NCBI RefSeq assembly: GCF_029210375.1
Contig: NZ_JARGER010000018.1
Coordinates: forward strand, 62,001-126,000
Reading direction: 5' to 3'
DNA length: 64,000 nucleotides
Origin: Nocardioides sp. YIM 152315
GTDB taxonomy: Bacteria > Actinomycetota > Actinomycetes > Propionibacteriales > Nocardioidaceae
The position numbers were made by a program, and so were the translations under genes. A model generated the notes under the pieces. That model made no database searches. It saw only the letters and a list, made by a program, of their open reading frames with translations, and was not told where the DNA came from. Shown here piece by piece: positions 18,411 to 26,444 of this stretch. Position 1 is the first letter of the stretch. Each line of letters opens with the position of its first letter.

Positions 18411-19168
18411 GCCTCGCCGTACGCGTCATCCCCTGCCTCGACGTCGACGGCGGACGGGTGGTCAAGGGCATCAACTTCCTCGACCTCCGCGACGCGGGCG
18501 ACCCCGTCGAGCTCGCGCGCACCTACGACGCCGAGGGCGCCGACGAGCTGACGTTCCTCGACATCTCGGCCTCCCACGAGGGCCGCGCGACCACGATGGA
18601 GATCGTGTCGCGGACCGCAGAGGAGGTGTTCATCCCGCTCACCGTCGGCGGGGGAGTCTCGTCGGTCGACGACGTCGACCGCCTGCTGCGCGCCGGCGCC
18701 GACAAGGTCGCGGTCAACACCGCCGCGATCAAACGGCCCGAGCTGGTGGCCGAGATCGCGGACCGGTTCGGCAACCAGGTGCTCGTGCTGTCGGTGGACG
18801 CGCGCCGCGCGGCCCGCACCGACTCGGGGTTCGAGGTCACCACGCACGGCGGCCGGAGGTCGGCCGGCCTCGACGCGCTCGAGTGGGCGGTCCGCGCGAC
18901 CGAGCTGGGCGCGGGGGAGATCCTGCTCAACGCGATGGACGCCGACGGCACCCGGGACGGCTTCGACGTGGACCTCATCCGGGCCGTGCGGCGCGAGGTG
19001 ACCATCCCCGTCATCGCCTCCGGCGGCGCGGGCGCGACCGAGCACTTCCCGCCCGCGGTGGAGGCCGGGGCGGACGCGGTGCTCGCCGCGACGGTCTTCC
19101 ACTTCGGCACGCTGCGCATCGCCGACGTCAAGCGGGCCCTCTCCGACGCCGGCCGACCAGTGCGCTGA
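18407..19168 (+). CDS. hisF: Imidazole glycerol phosphate synthase, cyclase subunit
   Basis: 253 aa TIM barrel that closes the imidazole ring using ammonia from HisH. Motifs: [16 protein letters not shown] with catalytic D12, [12 protein letters not shown], and [15 protein letters not shown] with the second catalytic Asp; [11 protein letters not shown] binds phosphate. Start GTG 18407 overlaps the priA stop. Last gene of this his segment; hisI lies 6 kb further on. Confidence 0.95.
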   Translation: MSLAVRVIPCLDVDGGRVVKGINFLDLRDAGDPVELARTYDAEGADELTFLDISASHEGRATTMEIVSRTAEEVFIPLTVGGGVSSVDDVDRLLRAGADKVAVNTAAIKRPELVAEIADRFGNQVLVLSVDARRAARTDSGFEVTTHGGRRSAGLDALEWAVRATELGAGEILLNAMDADGTRDGFDVDLIRAVRREVTIPVIASGGAGATEHFPPAVEAGADAVLAATVFHFGTLRIADVKRALSDAGRPVR

Positions 19169-19171
19169 CCC

Positions 19172-19345
19172 TCAGAACGGGCCGCCGAAGTTCGGCCCCG
19201 ACGGGTTGTTGTAGTTCTCCGCGCTGCCCTTGTCGGCCAGCCGCGACCGGCGTACCTCGCCGTCCACGACGCCGCGCCGGCGCGGCCAGAACGCCCAGCC
19301 CGCGACCGCCAGCGCGGCGATCCCGATGATGATCCACAGCAGCAC
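19172..19345 (-). CDS. Small single-pass membrane protein
   Basis: 57 aa: a hydrophobic segment at residues 2-20 (VLLWIIIGIAALAVAGWAF), a basic patch WPRRRG, then a polar tail ending SAENYNNPSGPNFGGPF. GTG 19345 is chosen because gggggagg lies 5 bases upstream on the minus strand; a longer frame to 19378 has no RBS. It converges on hisF with a 3-base gap. No family recognised. Confidence 0.6.
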   Translation of the reverse strand: MLLWIIIGIAALAVAGWAFWPRRRGVVDGEVRRSRLADKGSAENYNNPSGPNFGGPF

Positions 19346-19412
19346 GACTGCCTCCCCCGAGCTCCATGGTCCGCGCATCCCAGCCCGATGGGGTCCGTGG
19401 CGGTGGCAAGGT

Positions 19413-19479
19413 GCGATAGTCCGTCACGTCTGGTTGCCCCGACCGGGGTGTCGACAACCAGAACGTGACGGACTATCGC
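19413..19479. repeat. Inverted-repeat element, family B, copy 1
   Basis: Left arm gcgatagtccgtcacgtctggttg (19413-19436; read in two parts) pairs with the right arm 19455-19479, with one base missing on the left. The 18-base loop is ccccgaccggggtgtcga, itself able to form a small hairpin. It lies in the gap downstream of the nuclease-like gene. Confidence 0.8.
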
Positions 19480-19501
19480 GAAGGCGCGGCTGCCCCCAGC
19501 C

Positions 19502-20548
19502 TCAACCGGCTCGCCGATAGCGGAGCAGGCGGGCCCGCTGGACCTCATCGAGCTCTCGGCGCTGGTCGACCGTGAACGTGGGGATCCACCTGGCGGGCGG
19601 CTCCAGGGTCCAGCGACGAACCGCCTCGGCCTCGAACCGGGCACGGCTGTAGGTGTCGTTGAGCCGCTCGATGAAGGAACTGTGGTCACGGCGGTCCTGG
19701 GTGACCATCGTGACGTACTCCAAGCCGACTGAACGGAAGTCCGACTCACGCTCCAGGTCGCGCGCCCGCCGCTTCCCGGCGAGGTGCAACGACCCTTCGT
19801 ACTCGCCGACGACCCCGGCCACCGGGTCGATGAGGTCCGGGGTGCCGAGGTGCCGCCCCGCACGGTCGAAGACGGGGCGGTTGCACAGCGGTCGCGAGAA
19901 TCCGGCCTCGACGGTCCAGATCCAGCGCATCTCGACCTCGGTCGGCGACCACGCGTTCTCCTCGGCGTACGGGATCGCGTCGCGACACCGAGGGATGCCG
20001 GTCCATCCTGGGTGGGCCAGCGCGTACGCCGTCAGCTCCTCGACCGACACCAGGTCGGCGTACGCCGCCATGTCGAGGACGGTGACGGCGGCGAGCAGCG
20101 AGGGCGCGTACCTCATCTCGAAGCAGACGGACCGGACGGCTGTGGTGACCCGCAACCCGTCGATCTCGGTCAGGTCGGCCGGCTCGAGCCGCTCCTTGCT
20201 CACGGAGACGCCCGGCCGCTCCCGGACGTTGAGGCCCGCAATGGCGAGAGTGACGTCGCGCAGCACGCCCGAGCCGTGCCGTCCTTCGAACCATCGGTCC
20301 CCGGCCCACCCCAGCATCGCCCACCCCGTCACCCCGCCGTACCCGGGCAGGATGACCGCGGCCTCGACGATCCGCTGCTCGACCCGATCGGCGTCCGCCC
20401 AGCTCGGAAGGTAGAACCCGCGTGAGCTCCGGCGCCACTCCCGCCCTCGAGCCTGGGCCTGGGTCGGCCCCTCCAAGCCGCGCCGGTCCACCCGGACCGG
20501 GGAGACGATCCCCTGCCGGCTCGGGTGGAACTCGGGCGGTACGAACAC
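19502..20548 (-). CDS. AbiEi-like/DUF559-like protein with possible nuclease fold
   Basis: 348 aa from GTG 20548 (373 aa if GTG 20623, inside the repeat, is used). The N-terminal part (about 35-85: EWRRSSRGFYLPSW...GGVTGWAMLGWAG) resembles the winged-helix of AbiEi antitoxin-like proteins. The C-terminal part (about 230-290) has GTPDLIDPVAGVVGEYEG, then RARDLERESDFRSVGLEYVTM, a PD...E-x-E and D..R...L...G layout like the DUF559/Vsr-type restriction-nuclease fold. Flanked on both sides by inverted-repeat family B and outside any operon, so probably mobile or accessory. No partner toxin is visible. Family placement is by pattern only. Confidence 0.6.
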   Translation of the reverse strand: MFVPPEFHPSRQGIVSPVRVDRRGLEGPTQAQARGREWRRSSRGFYLPSWADADRVEQRIVEAAVILPGYGGVTGWAMLGWAGDRWFEGRHGSGVLRDVTLAIAGLNVRERPGVSVSKERLEPADLTEIDGLRVTTAVRSVCFEMRYAPSLLAAVTVLDMAAYADLVSVEELTAYALAHPGWTGIPRCRDAIPYAEENAWSPTEVEMRWIWTVEAGFSRPLCNRPVFDRAGRHLGTPDLIDPVAGVVGEYEGSLHLAGKRRARDLERESDFRSVGLEYVTMVTQDRRDHSSFIERLNDTYSRARFEAEAVRRWTLEPPARWIPTFTVDQRRELDEVQRARLLRYRRAG

Positions 20549-20608
20549 CCGAGCATCGTCCGCCGGATCGGGTCGTCGCCGCGTCCGTCGTCCACAGGCC
20601 CGAAACGG

Positions 20609-20676
20609 GGGATACTCCGTCACGTTCTGGTTGCCCCGACCGGCGTGTCGGCAACCAGAACGTGACGGACTATCCC
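20609..20676. repeat. Inverted-repeat element, family B, copy 2
   Basis: Arms 20609-20635 and 20650-20676 are 27-base reverse complements with one mismatch. The 14-base loop region is ccgacCGGCGTGTC-like, nearly the same as copy 1, and both copies have the same orientation. It overlaps the upstream edge of the nuclease-like gene and ends 11 bases before the stop of the TIGR03085 gene. Confidence 0.8.
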
Positions 20677-20687
20677 GGAGCGGCGCC

Positions 20688-21323
20688 TCAGGCCCCGAGG
20701 TCGGCCGCCCGCAGCGCCGCCACCGACTCCTCCGGTCCGTCGAGGTCGATCCCGACGACGGCCGAGCGGCCGAAGAGGAAGAGGATCACCTCGACGACGT
20801 CGCCGGAGATCGTCACCGGGTCGTCGCCCTTGCGCGCGACGATCGTGGCGCCGGTCTCGGTGTCGGCGCGTCGGAGCACGGTCGGCACGGGGAGCCTGCG
20901 GCCGAGGAAGGACGCCGAGCGGGCGAGCCGGCCCCACAGCGCGTCGGCGTCGGCGGCGGGCAGCGCCCGGGGCTGCCAGTCGGGGCGGCCGCGACGCAGG
21001 TCCTCGTGGTGCACGAGGTACTCGAGGGTGTTGGCGGCGTCGTCGACGGCGGGTACGACGAACAGGCCGCCGGGCGAGCGCAGCCGCGCCACGAGGTCGG
21101 CGTACGGCCGTCTCCCGAGCGACCGCGACGCGCGCTCGGTGAGACCCGCGAGCGGGGACAGCACGATGCCGGCCGCCGCGAGCGGCCTGCGCTCGCGCAC
21201 GAGGAGATGGACGACCAGGTCCTCGGCGGCCCAGCCGGCGCACAGCGTGGGCGCGTCGGGACCGACCTCGAGCGCGAGGTCACAGAGGGCGGCGCGCTCG
21301 CGGCGCGCGAGCGAGTCGGTCAT
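20688..21323 (-). CDS. TIGR03085 family (mycothiol-dependent/DinB-like) protein
   Basis: 211 aa. The start MTDSLARRERAALCDLALEVGPDAPTLCAGW (in parts) and the following DLVVHLLVRERRP match the TIGR03085/maleylpyruvate-isomerase-like DinB-fold proteins, with the metal-ligand histidines in VHLLVRE and LVHHEDLRR. The actinobacterial family contains putative mycothiol-dependent enzymes; no substrate is known. ATG 21323 starts the conserved region; a longer frame to 21806 runs antisense into the ABC gene and is rejected. A CATAGT -10 candidate lies 9 bases upstream. Confidence 0.78.
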   Translation of the reverse strand: MTDSLARRERAALCDLALEVGPDAPTLCAGWAAEDLVVHLLVRERRPLAAAGIVLSPLAGLTERASRSLGRRPYADLVARLRSPGGLFVVPAVDDAANTLEYLVHHEDLRRGRPDWQPRALPAADADALWGRLARSASFLGRRLPVPTVLRRADTETGATIVARKGDDPVTISGDVVEVILFLFGRSAVVGIDLDGPEESVAALRAADLGA

Positions 21324-21425
21324 GGCCTCGACACTATGGGACGGCCGATGTCGGCGACCGGGAATAGCCTGTGCGGACGGCGGGGTTGCCCGCGAGCAGA
21401 CGCACCGGACAGGGACGAGCAGGTA

Positions 21426-23219
21426 GTGAGCGACGGACGCAGCAGGCGCGGGACCACGATGGAGGGGTTCCGCGTCCTCTCGGTGGCGGTCCGCCGCGAG
21501 CCGTGGATCTTCACGCTGTCGACGATCGGCAGCCTGCTCTTCGGCGCCCTGACCGTCGCCGACGCGTGGGTGCTCGGCTGGTCGACGGACCACGTCGTGC
21601 TGCCGGCGTTCGACGAGGGCGAGATCGGCACCGACCTCCTCGTCGCGGTGTTCGCGCTGTTCCTCGGCGTGGCGCTGCTGCGCGCGGTCGGCATCGTCGC
21701 GCGCCGCCTGGGCGCCGGCCTGATGCAGTACCGCATGCAGGCGCACACGCGGCGGGCGGTGACCCGGCAGTACCTCGCGCTCCCGATGTCGTGGCACCAG
21801 CGGCACCCGACCGGCGAGCTGCTGTCCAACGCCAACTCCGACGTCGAGGCCGCGTGGGGACCGATCGCGCCGTTGCCGATGGCGGTCGGCACGTTGGCGA
21901 TGATGGTGATCGCGGTCGTCCAGATGTTCGCCGCCGACGTCGTGATGGCCCTGGTCGGCCTGATGGTCTTCCCGGCGGTCGTCGTCGCCAACCTGGCCTA
22001 CCAGCGCCTCGCGTCACCGCTGATGACCAAGGCCCAGCAGCTGCGCGCGGAGCTGAGCGAGGTCGCCCACGAGTCCTTCGACGGGGCGATGGTCGTCAAG
22101 ACGCTCGGCCGCGAGGGCGAGGAGACCTCGCGGTTCGCCGCGAAGGCCCACGAGCTGCGCGACGTCAACATCCGGGCCGGCCGGATCCGCGCGGCCTTCG
22201 ACCCGACGCTCGCCGCCCTGCCGAACCTCGGGGTCCTGGTGGTGCTGGCGGTCGGCGTCCAGCGCGTGATCTCGGGCGCCACCGACCCGGGCGACGTCGT
22301 CACGGTGTCCTACCTGCTCACGGTCGTCTCGTTTCCGATCCGGTCGATCGGCTGGCTGCTCGGCGAGTTCCCGCGCAGCGTGGTCGGCTACCACCGGGTG
22401 CGCACGGTGCTGCGCGCGACCGGCGAGATGCCGTACGGCGACCGCGCCGTCGACCGGTCCGCGCGCGAGGGCGCGCGGCTCGAGGTCGTCGGCCTGGGCT
22501 TCCGCTACGCCGCCGCACAGCCGCTCCTCGAGGACGTGTCGTTCACCGTTGAGCCCGGGCGGACGGTCGCGCTCGTCGGCGCGACGGCGTCGGGCAAGAC
22601 CACCCTGACGACGCTGATGGCCCGGCTCGTCGACCCCGACGACGGGCGCCTGCTGCTCGACGGCACCGACCTGCGCTACCTCGCGAAGGGCGAGCTCGCC
22701 CGGGGCGTGGCGGTCGTGCCGCAGACCGCGTTCCTCTTCGACGACACCGTCCGCGACAACGTCACGCTGGGCGCCGACGTCTCCGACGACGACGTCTGGG
22801 CGGCCCTGCGGGCAGCACAGGCCGACGGGTTCGTCGCGGCGCTCCCCGACGGCCTCGACTCCAGGCTCGGTGAGCGCGGCACCTCGCTCTCGGGCGGGCA
22901 GCGGCAGCGGATCTCCCTGGCCCGCGCGCTGGCGCGTCGTCCGCGCCTGCTGATCCTCGACGACGCCACGTCCGCCGTCGACCCCGAGGTCGAGGCGCGG
23001 ATCCTCGCGGCTCTGCGCTCCGACGAGCGGGGCGCCAGCCTGGTGGTGGTCGCCTACCGCAAGGCGACGATCGGGCTGGCCGACGAGGTCGTCCATCTCG
23101 TCGACGGGCGGATCGCAGACCGCGGCACGCACGCCGAGCTCCTCGACCGCAGCCCCGCGTACGCGCGGCTGGTCAACGCCTACGAGCATGGCAACGAGCT
23201 GGTGGAGGACCGAGCATGA
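21426..23219 (+). CDS. ABC exporter half-transporter A (degenerate NBD)
   Basis: 597 aa. Six-helix exporter membrane domain (about 20-310) and an NBD (about 345-585): Walker A GATASGKTT, Q-loop VVPQTAFLFDD, signature LSGGQRQR. Walker B is LLILDDATSAVD, with Asp in place of the catalytic Glu, and the H-loop is VVAYRKAT, with Tyr in place of His. Its partner 23287-25071 has the complementary changes, so the two form an asymmetric heterodimer with one dead and one live ATP site. GTG 21426 chosen; ATG 21459 is possible. Substrate unknown. A TAGCCT -10 candidate is at 21365-21370. Confidence 0.88.
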   Translation: MSDGRSRRGTTMEGFRVLSVAVRREPWIFTLSTIGSLLFGALTVADAWVLGWSTDHVVLPAFDEGEIGTDLLVAVFALFLGVALLRAVGIVARRLGAGLMQYRMQAHTRRAVTRQYLALPMSWHQRHPTGELLSNANSDVEAAWGPIAPLPMAVGTLAMMVIAVVQMFAADVVMALVGLMVFPAVVVANLAYQRLASPLMTKAQQLRAELSEVAHESFDGAMVVKTLGREGEETSRFAAKAHELRDVNIRAGRIRAAFDPTLAALPNLGVLVVLAVGVQRVISGATDPGDVVTVSYLLTVVSFPIRSIGWLLGEFPRSVVGYHRVRTVLRATGEMPYGDRAVDRSAREGARLEVVGLGFRYAAAQPLLEDVSFTVEPGRTVALVGATASGKTTLTTLMARLVDPDDGRLLLDGTDLRYLAKGELARGVAVVPQTAFLFDDTVRDNVTLGADVSDDDVWAALRAAQADGFVAALPDGLDSRLGERGTSLSGGQRQRISLARALARRPRLLILDDATSAVDPEVEARILAALRSDERGASLVVVAYRKATIGLADEVVHLVDGRIADRGTHAELLDRSPAYARLVNAYEHGNELVEDRA

Positions 23220-23290
23220 GCACCCCAGGAAATCGCGGGCTTCCCCCGCTTCGCTCCTCCAGCCCACGATTCCCCGGGGACCCCGAATGA
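23216..23290 (+). other. 24-codon ORF formed by a small insert between the ABC genes
   Basis: ATG 23216 overlaps the stop of ABC gene A (ATGA) and the TGA at 23288-23290 overlaps the ATG of ABC gene B. The 24 codons span a palindromic insert. Probably not a functional protein but may carry ribosomes from one gene to the next. Confidence 0.4.
23228..23275. repeat. Palindromic insert, family D, bounded by 9-bp direct repeats
   Basis: Arms aatcgcgggct (23231-23241) and agcccacgatt (23261-23271) are reverse complements with one mismatch and can be extended outward. The loop is tcccccgcttcgctcctcc. The segment is framed by ATGAGCACC at 23216-23224 and 23287-23295, which looks like a target-site duplication. 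Confidence 0.65.
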
Positions 23291-25071
23291 GCACCACGTT
23301 CGACACCGGCGAGCAGATCGGGGCGTTCGACACCGTCCGCCGCGGCGTGCACGCGTCGCCGGAGCTCAAGGACGGCCTCGGCTGGACGATCGTGCTGGCC
23401 TTCGTCGCCGCGATCGGCCAGGTGGTGGTGCCGATCGCGGTCCAGCAGACCCTCGACCACGGGCTCAACGGCCCCGACGGACCCGACGTCTCCTTCACGG
23501 TGGCGATGGGGGTCGGTGCCGCGGCGGCGATCGTGGTGACCGGGTGGGCGTCCTACCTGATGACCGCGCGCCTCTTCACCGTCTCCGAGCGCGGCCTGGC
23601 CACGCTGCGGGTCAAGGCGTTCCGGCACGTGCACGACCTGCCGCTCCTGACCCAGAACACCGAGCGCCGCGGGGCCCTCGTCTCGCGGGTCACCAGCGAC
23701 GTCGACCAGGTCAGCCAGTTCCTGGTCTTCGGCGGCCTGCTGCTGATCGTCAGCTTCTGCCAGGTGGTCATCGCGACGATCGTGATGCTGGTCTACAGCT
23801 GGCAGCTGGCGATCGTCGTGTGGGTCTGCTTCGCCCCGCTCTTCCTCTCGATCCGCTACTTCCAGCGCAAGCTCTCGCAGGCGTACGGCGTGGTCCGGCG
23901 CCAGGTCGCCGTCATGCTCTCGGCGATCTCCGAGCCGGTCGTCGGCGCGGGCGTCGTGAAGTCCTACGCGATCGAGGACCGCACCCAGGCGCGGATCGAC
24001 GACGCCATCGACGCCTTCAAGGTCGCGAGCACGCGCGCGCAGAAGTTCACGGTCGTGTCGTTCTCGCTGGGTGGCATCTCCGCCGGGCTGGCCAACGCCG
24101 GGGTGCTCATCGTGGGCATCCAGCTCGGCCTCGCCGACGACATCACGGCCGGCAAGGTGCTGGCGTTCGCGTTCCTCGTGACGCTCTTCGTCGGACCCGT
24201 GCAGATGGGCACCCAGATCCTCACCGACGCCCAGAACGCCCTGGTCAGCTGGCGCCGGGTGATCGGCATCCTCGAGACGCCGGCCGACCTCGTCGACCCG
24301 GGCGAGGCGGGGCGGGTCCTGCCGCGCGGGCCGATCGACGTGTCCTTCCGCGACGTGACGTTCGCCTATCCGGGCGGCCCACCGGTGCTGCGCGACATCG
24401 ACCTCGACATCCCGGGCGGCACGCGGGTCGCGGTCGTCGGCGAGACCGGCTCGGGCAAGTCCACGATCGCCAAGCTGCTGACCCGGCTGATGGACGCCGG
24501 CGAGGGTGCCGTCGTGCTCGACGGCATCGACGTCCGCGAGATCGCCCAGTCCTCGCTGCGCCGCAGCGTCGTCCTGGTGCCTCAGGAGGGCTTCCTCTTC
24601 GACGACACGCTCGCCAGCAACGTCCGCTACGGCCGGCTCGACGCCACCGACGAGGAGATCGTCGCGGCGGCGGAGCGGCTCGGCCTCGGCGACTGGCTGG
24701 GCGGCCTGCCCGCGGGGCTCGAGACCCGCGTCGGGCAGCGCGGCGAGTCGCTCTCCGCGGGGGAGCGGCAGCTCGTGGCGCTGCTGCGCGCCCAGCTCGC
24801 CGACCCCGACCTGCTGGTCCTCGACGAGGCGACCAGCGCGGTCGACCCGGCCCTGGAGATGCGGATCGGCCGCGCGCTCGAGCGGCTGATGCAGGACCGC
24901 ACCAGCGTCACGATCGCGCACCGGCTCTCGACGGCCGAGGCCGCCGACGAGGTGGTCGTCGTCGACCGGGGCCGGATCGTCCAGCGCGGCCCCCACGCCG
25001 CCCTCGTCGCCGAGGAGGGCTCGGTCTACGCCGGGCTCCACGCCAGCTGGGTCGCGCAACATGGCTCGTGA
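23287..25071 (+). CDS. ABC exporter half-transporter B (catalytic NBD)
   Basis: 594 aa. Exporter membrane domain (about 35-325) and NBD (about 350-590) with Walker A GETGSGKST, Q-loop VPQEGFLFDD, Walker B LLVLDEATSAVDP (catalytic Glu present) and H-loop VTIAHRLST. The signature is LSAGERQ, not LSGGQ. This is the catalytic partner of the preceding half-transporter, like TM287/288-type heterodimers (consensus site from this Walker A/B and the other subunit's LSGGQ). The start ATG 23287 overlaps the stop of a 24-codon ORF created by an insert. Multidrug or lipid export is likely by family; no substrate can be given. Confidence 0.88.
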   Translation: MSTTFDTGEQIGAFDTVRRGVHASPELKDGLGWTIVLAFVAAIGQVVVPIAVQQTLDHGLNGPDGPDVSFTVAMGVGAAAAIVVTGWASYLMTARLFTVSERGLATLRVKAFRHVHDLPLLTQNTERRGALVSRVTSDVDQVSQFLVFGGLLLIVSFCQVVIATIVMLVYSWQLAIVVWVCFAPLFLSIRYFQRKLSQAYGVVRRQVAVMLSAISEPVVGAGVVKSYAIEDRTQARIDDAIDAFKVASTRAQKFTVVSFSLGGISAGLANAGVLIVGIQLGLADDITAGKVLAFAFLVTLFVGPVQMGTQILTDAQNALVSWRRVIGILETPADLVDPGEAGRVLPRGPIDVSFRDVTFAYPGGPPVLRDIDLDIPGGTRVAVVGETGSGKSTIAKLLTRLMDAGEGAVVLDGIDVREIAQSSLRRSVVLVPQEGFLFDDTLASNVRYGRLDATDEEIVAAAERLGLGDWLGGLPAGLETRVGQRGESLSAGERQLVALLRAQLADPDLLVLDEATSAVDPALEMRIGRALERLMQDRTSVTIAHRLSTAEAADEVVVVDRGRIVQRGPHAALVAEEGSVYAGLHASWVAQHGS

Positions 25072-25078
25072 GCGTGGC

Positions 25079-25166
25079 GGTGGTGTCGAGACGGTTGCCA
25101 GGGCAACCTCCTCAACTACCGTGGCGGTGGTTGAGGAAGACGCGCCAGCGCCTGTCTCGAAACCAC
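25079..25166. repeat. Dispersed palindromic repeat, family A, copy 2
   Basis: Outer arms ggtggtgtcgagac (25079-25092) and gtctcgaaaccac (25154-25166); inner arms cctcaactaccg and cggtggttgagg form a second stem. Shares cctcctcaac-accg and gcgcctgtctcgaaaccac with copy 1 at 6269-6333. It fills most of the gap between the ABC exporter and hisI and may terminate the exporter transcript. Confidence 0.75.
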
Positions 25167-25191
25167 GACCCGTCTCGAGCTCAGGTGAGGG

Positions 25192-25197
25192 GATAAT
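25192..25197 (+). promoter_or_regulatory. -10 box for hisI, leaderless start
   Basis: GATAAT ends 6 bases before GTG 25204. The intervening cgagga could act as a weak RBS only if transcription began further upstream. Confidence 0.5.
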
Positions 25198-25203
25198 CGA
25201 GGA

Positions 25204-25560
25204 GTGACCTACCAGCTCGACCCCGCCATCGCCGACCGGCTCAAGCGCACCGCGGAGGGCCTCGTGCCCGCGGTGGCGCAGCAGCACGACACGGGCGAGG
25301 TGCTGATGCTCGGCTGGATGGACGACGAGTCGCTGGCCCGGACCATCGAGACCGGGCGCGCGACCTACTGGAGCCGCTCGCGCCAGGAGTACTGGGTGAA
25401 GGGCGACACCTCCGGCCACGTCCAGTGGGTCAAGGAGATCCGTCTCGACTGCGACGGCGACACCCTGCTGGTCAAGGTCGACCAGGTCGGCGCGGCCTGC
25501 CACACCGGAGACCGCACCTGCTTCGACGCGGCGGTGCTCCACGAGGTCGCCGATGACTGA
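25204..25560 (+). CDS. hisI: Phosphoribosyl-AMP cyclohydrolase
   Basis: 118 aa, monofunctional (no HisE domain). Zn/Mg enzyme that opens the purine ring of PR-AMP in histidine synthesis. Motifs: [31 protein letters not shown], the metal-binding [26 protein letters not shown] with three Cys. It stands apart from the main his operon, separated by accessory genes, and leads the trp-associated cluster; its end overlaps the next ATG by 8 bases. hisE and hisG are not in the window. Confidence 0.94.
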   Translation: MTYQLDPAIADRLKRTAEGLVPAVAQQHDTGEVLMLGWMDDESLARTIETGRATYWSRSRQEYWVKGDTSGHVQWVKEIRLDCDGDTLLVKVDQVGAACHTGDRTCFDAAVLHEVADD

Positions 25561-26143
25561 CCGCGAGACCGCCGGGCGGCGCCGGACCTTCGGCCCGGTG
25601 GTGCTGCTCGGGCTGGCGGCGGGAGGCCTCACGGCCGTCGCCGGCTCGAAGCCCGCCGTCGAGGGCGACGGCGAGGCCGCGCGGGCGATCAGCAGCCGAC
25701 TGGTGTCCTTCGACGCGCAGCTGCCGCTGGTGACCGCGCTCGGCCTGGTCGTGCTCGCGTGCTGGGGGGTGCTGCTGGTGACCCGGGGCCGGGTACGCCG
25801 TGCGGTCGCCGCCCTCGGAACCCTGGCCGGCCTCGGCGCGCTGGCGGCCGCGATCGCGGCGTACGCGCAGGTCTCCGACCAGCTCCGCGACGAGCTCGCG
25901 CTCGTCGGGATCGCCGACCCGGAGCTGTCCCACACCGCGTGGTACTGGGCGGCGGTCGCCGGCGCGGTGCTCGCGACGGCCGCCGGCGTGCTCGCGGTCC
26001 TGTGGGCGCCGGCGTGGCCGGAGATGGGCCGCCGGTACGACGCCCCTGGTGCCGCCGAACCCGCCCCGACGGCGCCTCCCGAGGAGCAGAGCAGCCTCGA
26101 CCTCTGGAAGGCCATGGACGACGGGCGCGACCCCACCGCCTGA
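25553..26143 (+). CDS. Trp-biosynthesis-associated membrane protein (TIGR02234 type)
   Basis: 196 aa with four membrane segments (about 15-32, 56-75, 83-103, 125-149) and a Pro/Glu-rich cytoplasmic tail. [15 protein letters not shown] and [14 protein letters not shown] match the actinobacterial family usually encoded next to trpE and trpC. Function unknown. It overlaps hisI by 8 bases. In other actinobacteria trpE normally precedes this gene; here it is missing. Confidence 0.8.
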   Translation: MTDRETAGRRRTFGPVVLLGLAAGGLTAVAGSKPAVEGDGEAARAISSRLVSFDAQLPLVTALGLVVLACWGVLLVTRGRVRRAVAALGTLAGLGALAAAIAAYAQVSDQLRDELALVGIADPELSHTAWYWAAVAGAVLATAAGVLAVLWAPAWPEMGRRYDAPGAAEPAPTAPPEEQSSLDLWKAMDDGRDPTA

Positions 26144-26175
26144 CCACCCGGCGACCGCACCGGACGGCACCTGAA

Positions 26176-26181
26176 TAGACT
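26176..26181 (+). promoter_or_regulatory. Candidate -10 box for the HGxxPAAW gene
   Basis: TAGACT about 40 bases upstream of ATG 26221; gaggagccctgc before the ATG contains the RBS. No -35 assigned. Confidence 0.35.
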
Positions 26182-26220
26182 GTGCCCGCACCGCTGTCCG
26201 CCCCGTTCGAGGAGCCCTGC

Positions 26221-26421
26221 ATGTCTGCAAACCACGGCAACACCCCTGCGGCCTGGACGTTCGTCACCGTCGCCATGCTCGGGTTCGTGGTCGGCGCCGC
26301 CGGCATGCTGTTCGACCCGATCAACTGGACGATCTTCTGGGTCGGCGCCGCCCTCGCCGTCGCCTCGCTGGTGGTCTTCGCCGTCATGGCGAAGCTGGGC
26401 TACCACGAGTCGGGTCACTGA
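26221..26421 (+). CDS. HGxxPAAW family small membrane protein
   Basis: 66 aa with the defining NHGNTPAAW motif (residues 4-12) and two membrane segments (about 13-32 and 38-58), ending in HESGH. The family is small, actinobacterial and of unknown function, commonly found in the trp region. ATG 26221 has gaggag 8-13 bases upstream. Confidence 0.88.
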   Translation: MSANHGNTPAAWTFVTVAMLGFVVGAAGMLFDPINWTIFWVGAALAVASLVVFAVMAKLGYHESGH

Positions 26422-26444
26422 CGGCCCCATGAGGTGCTGAGCCC

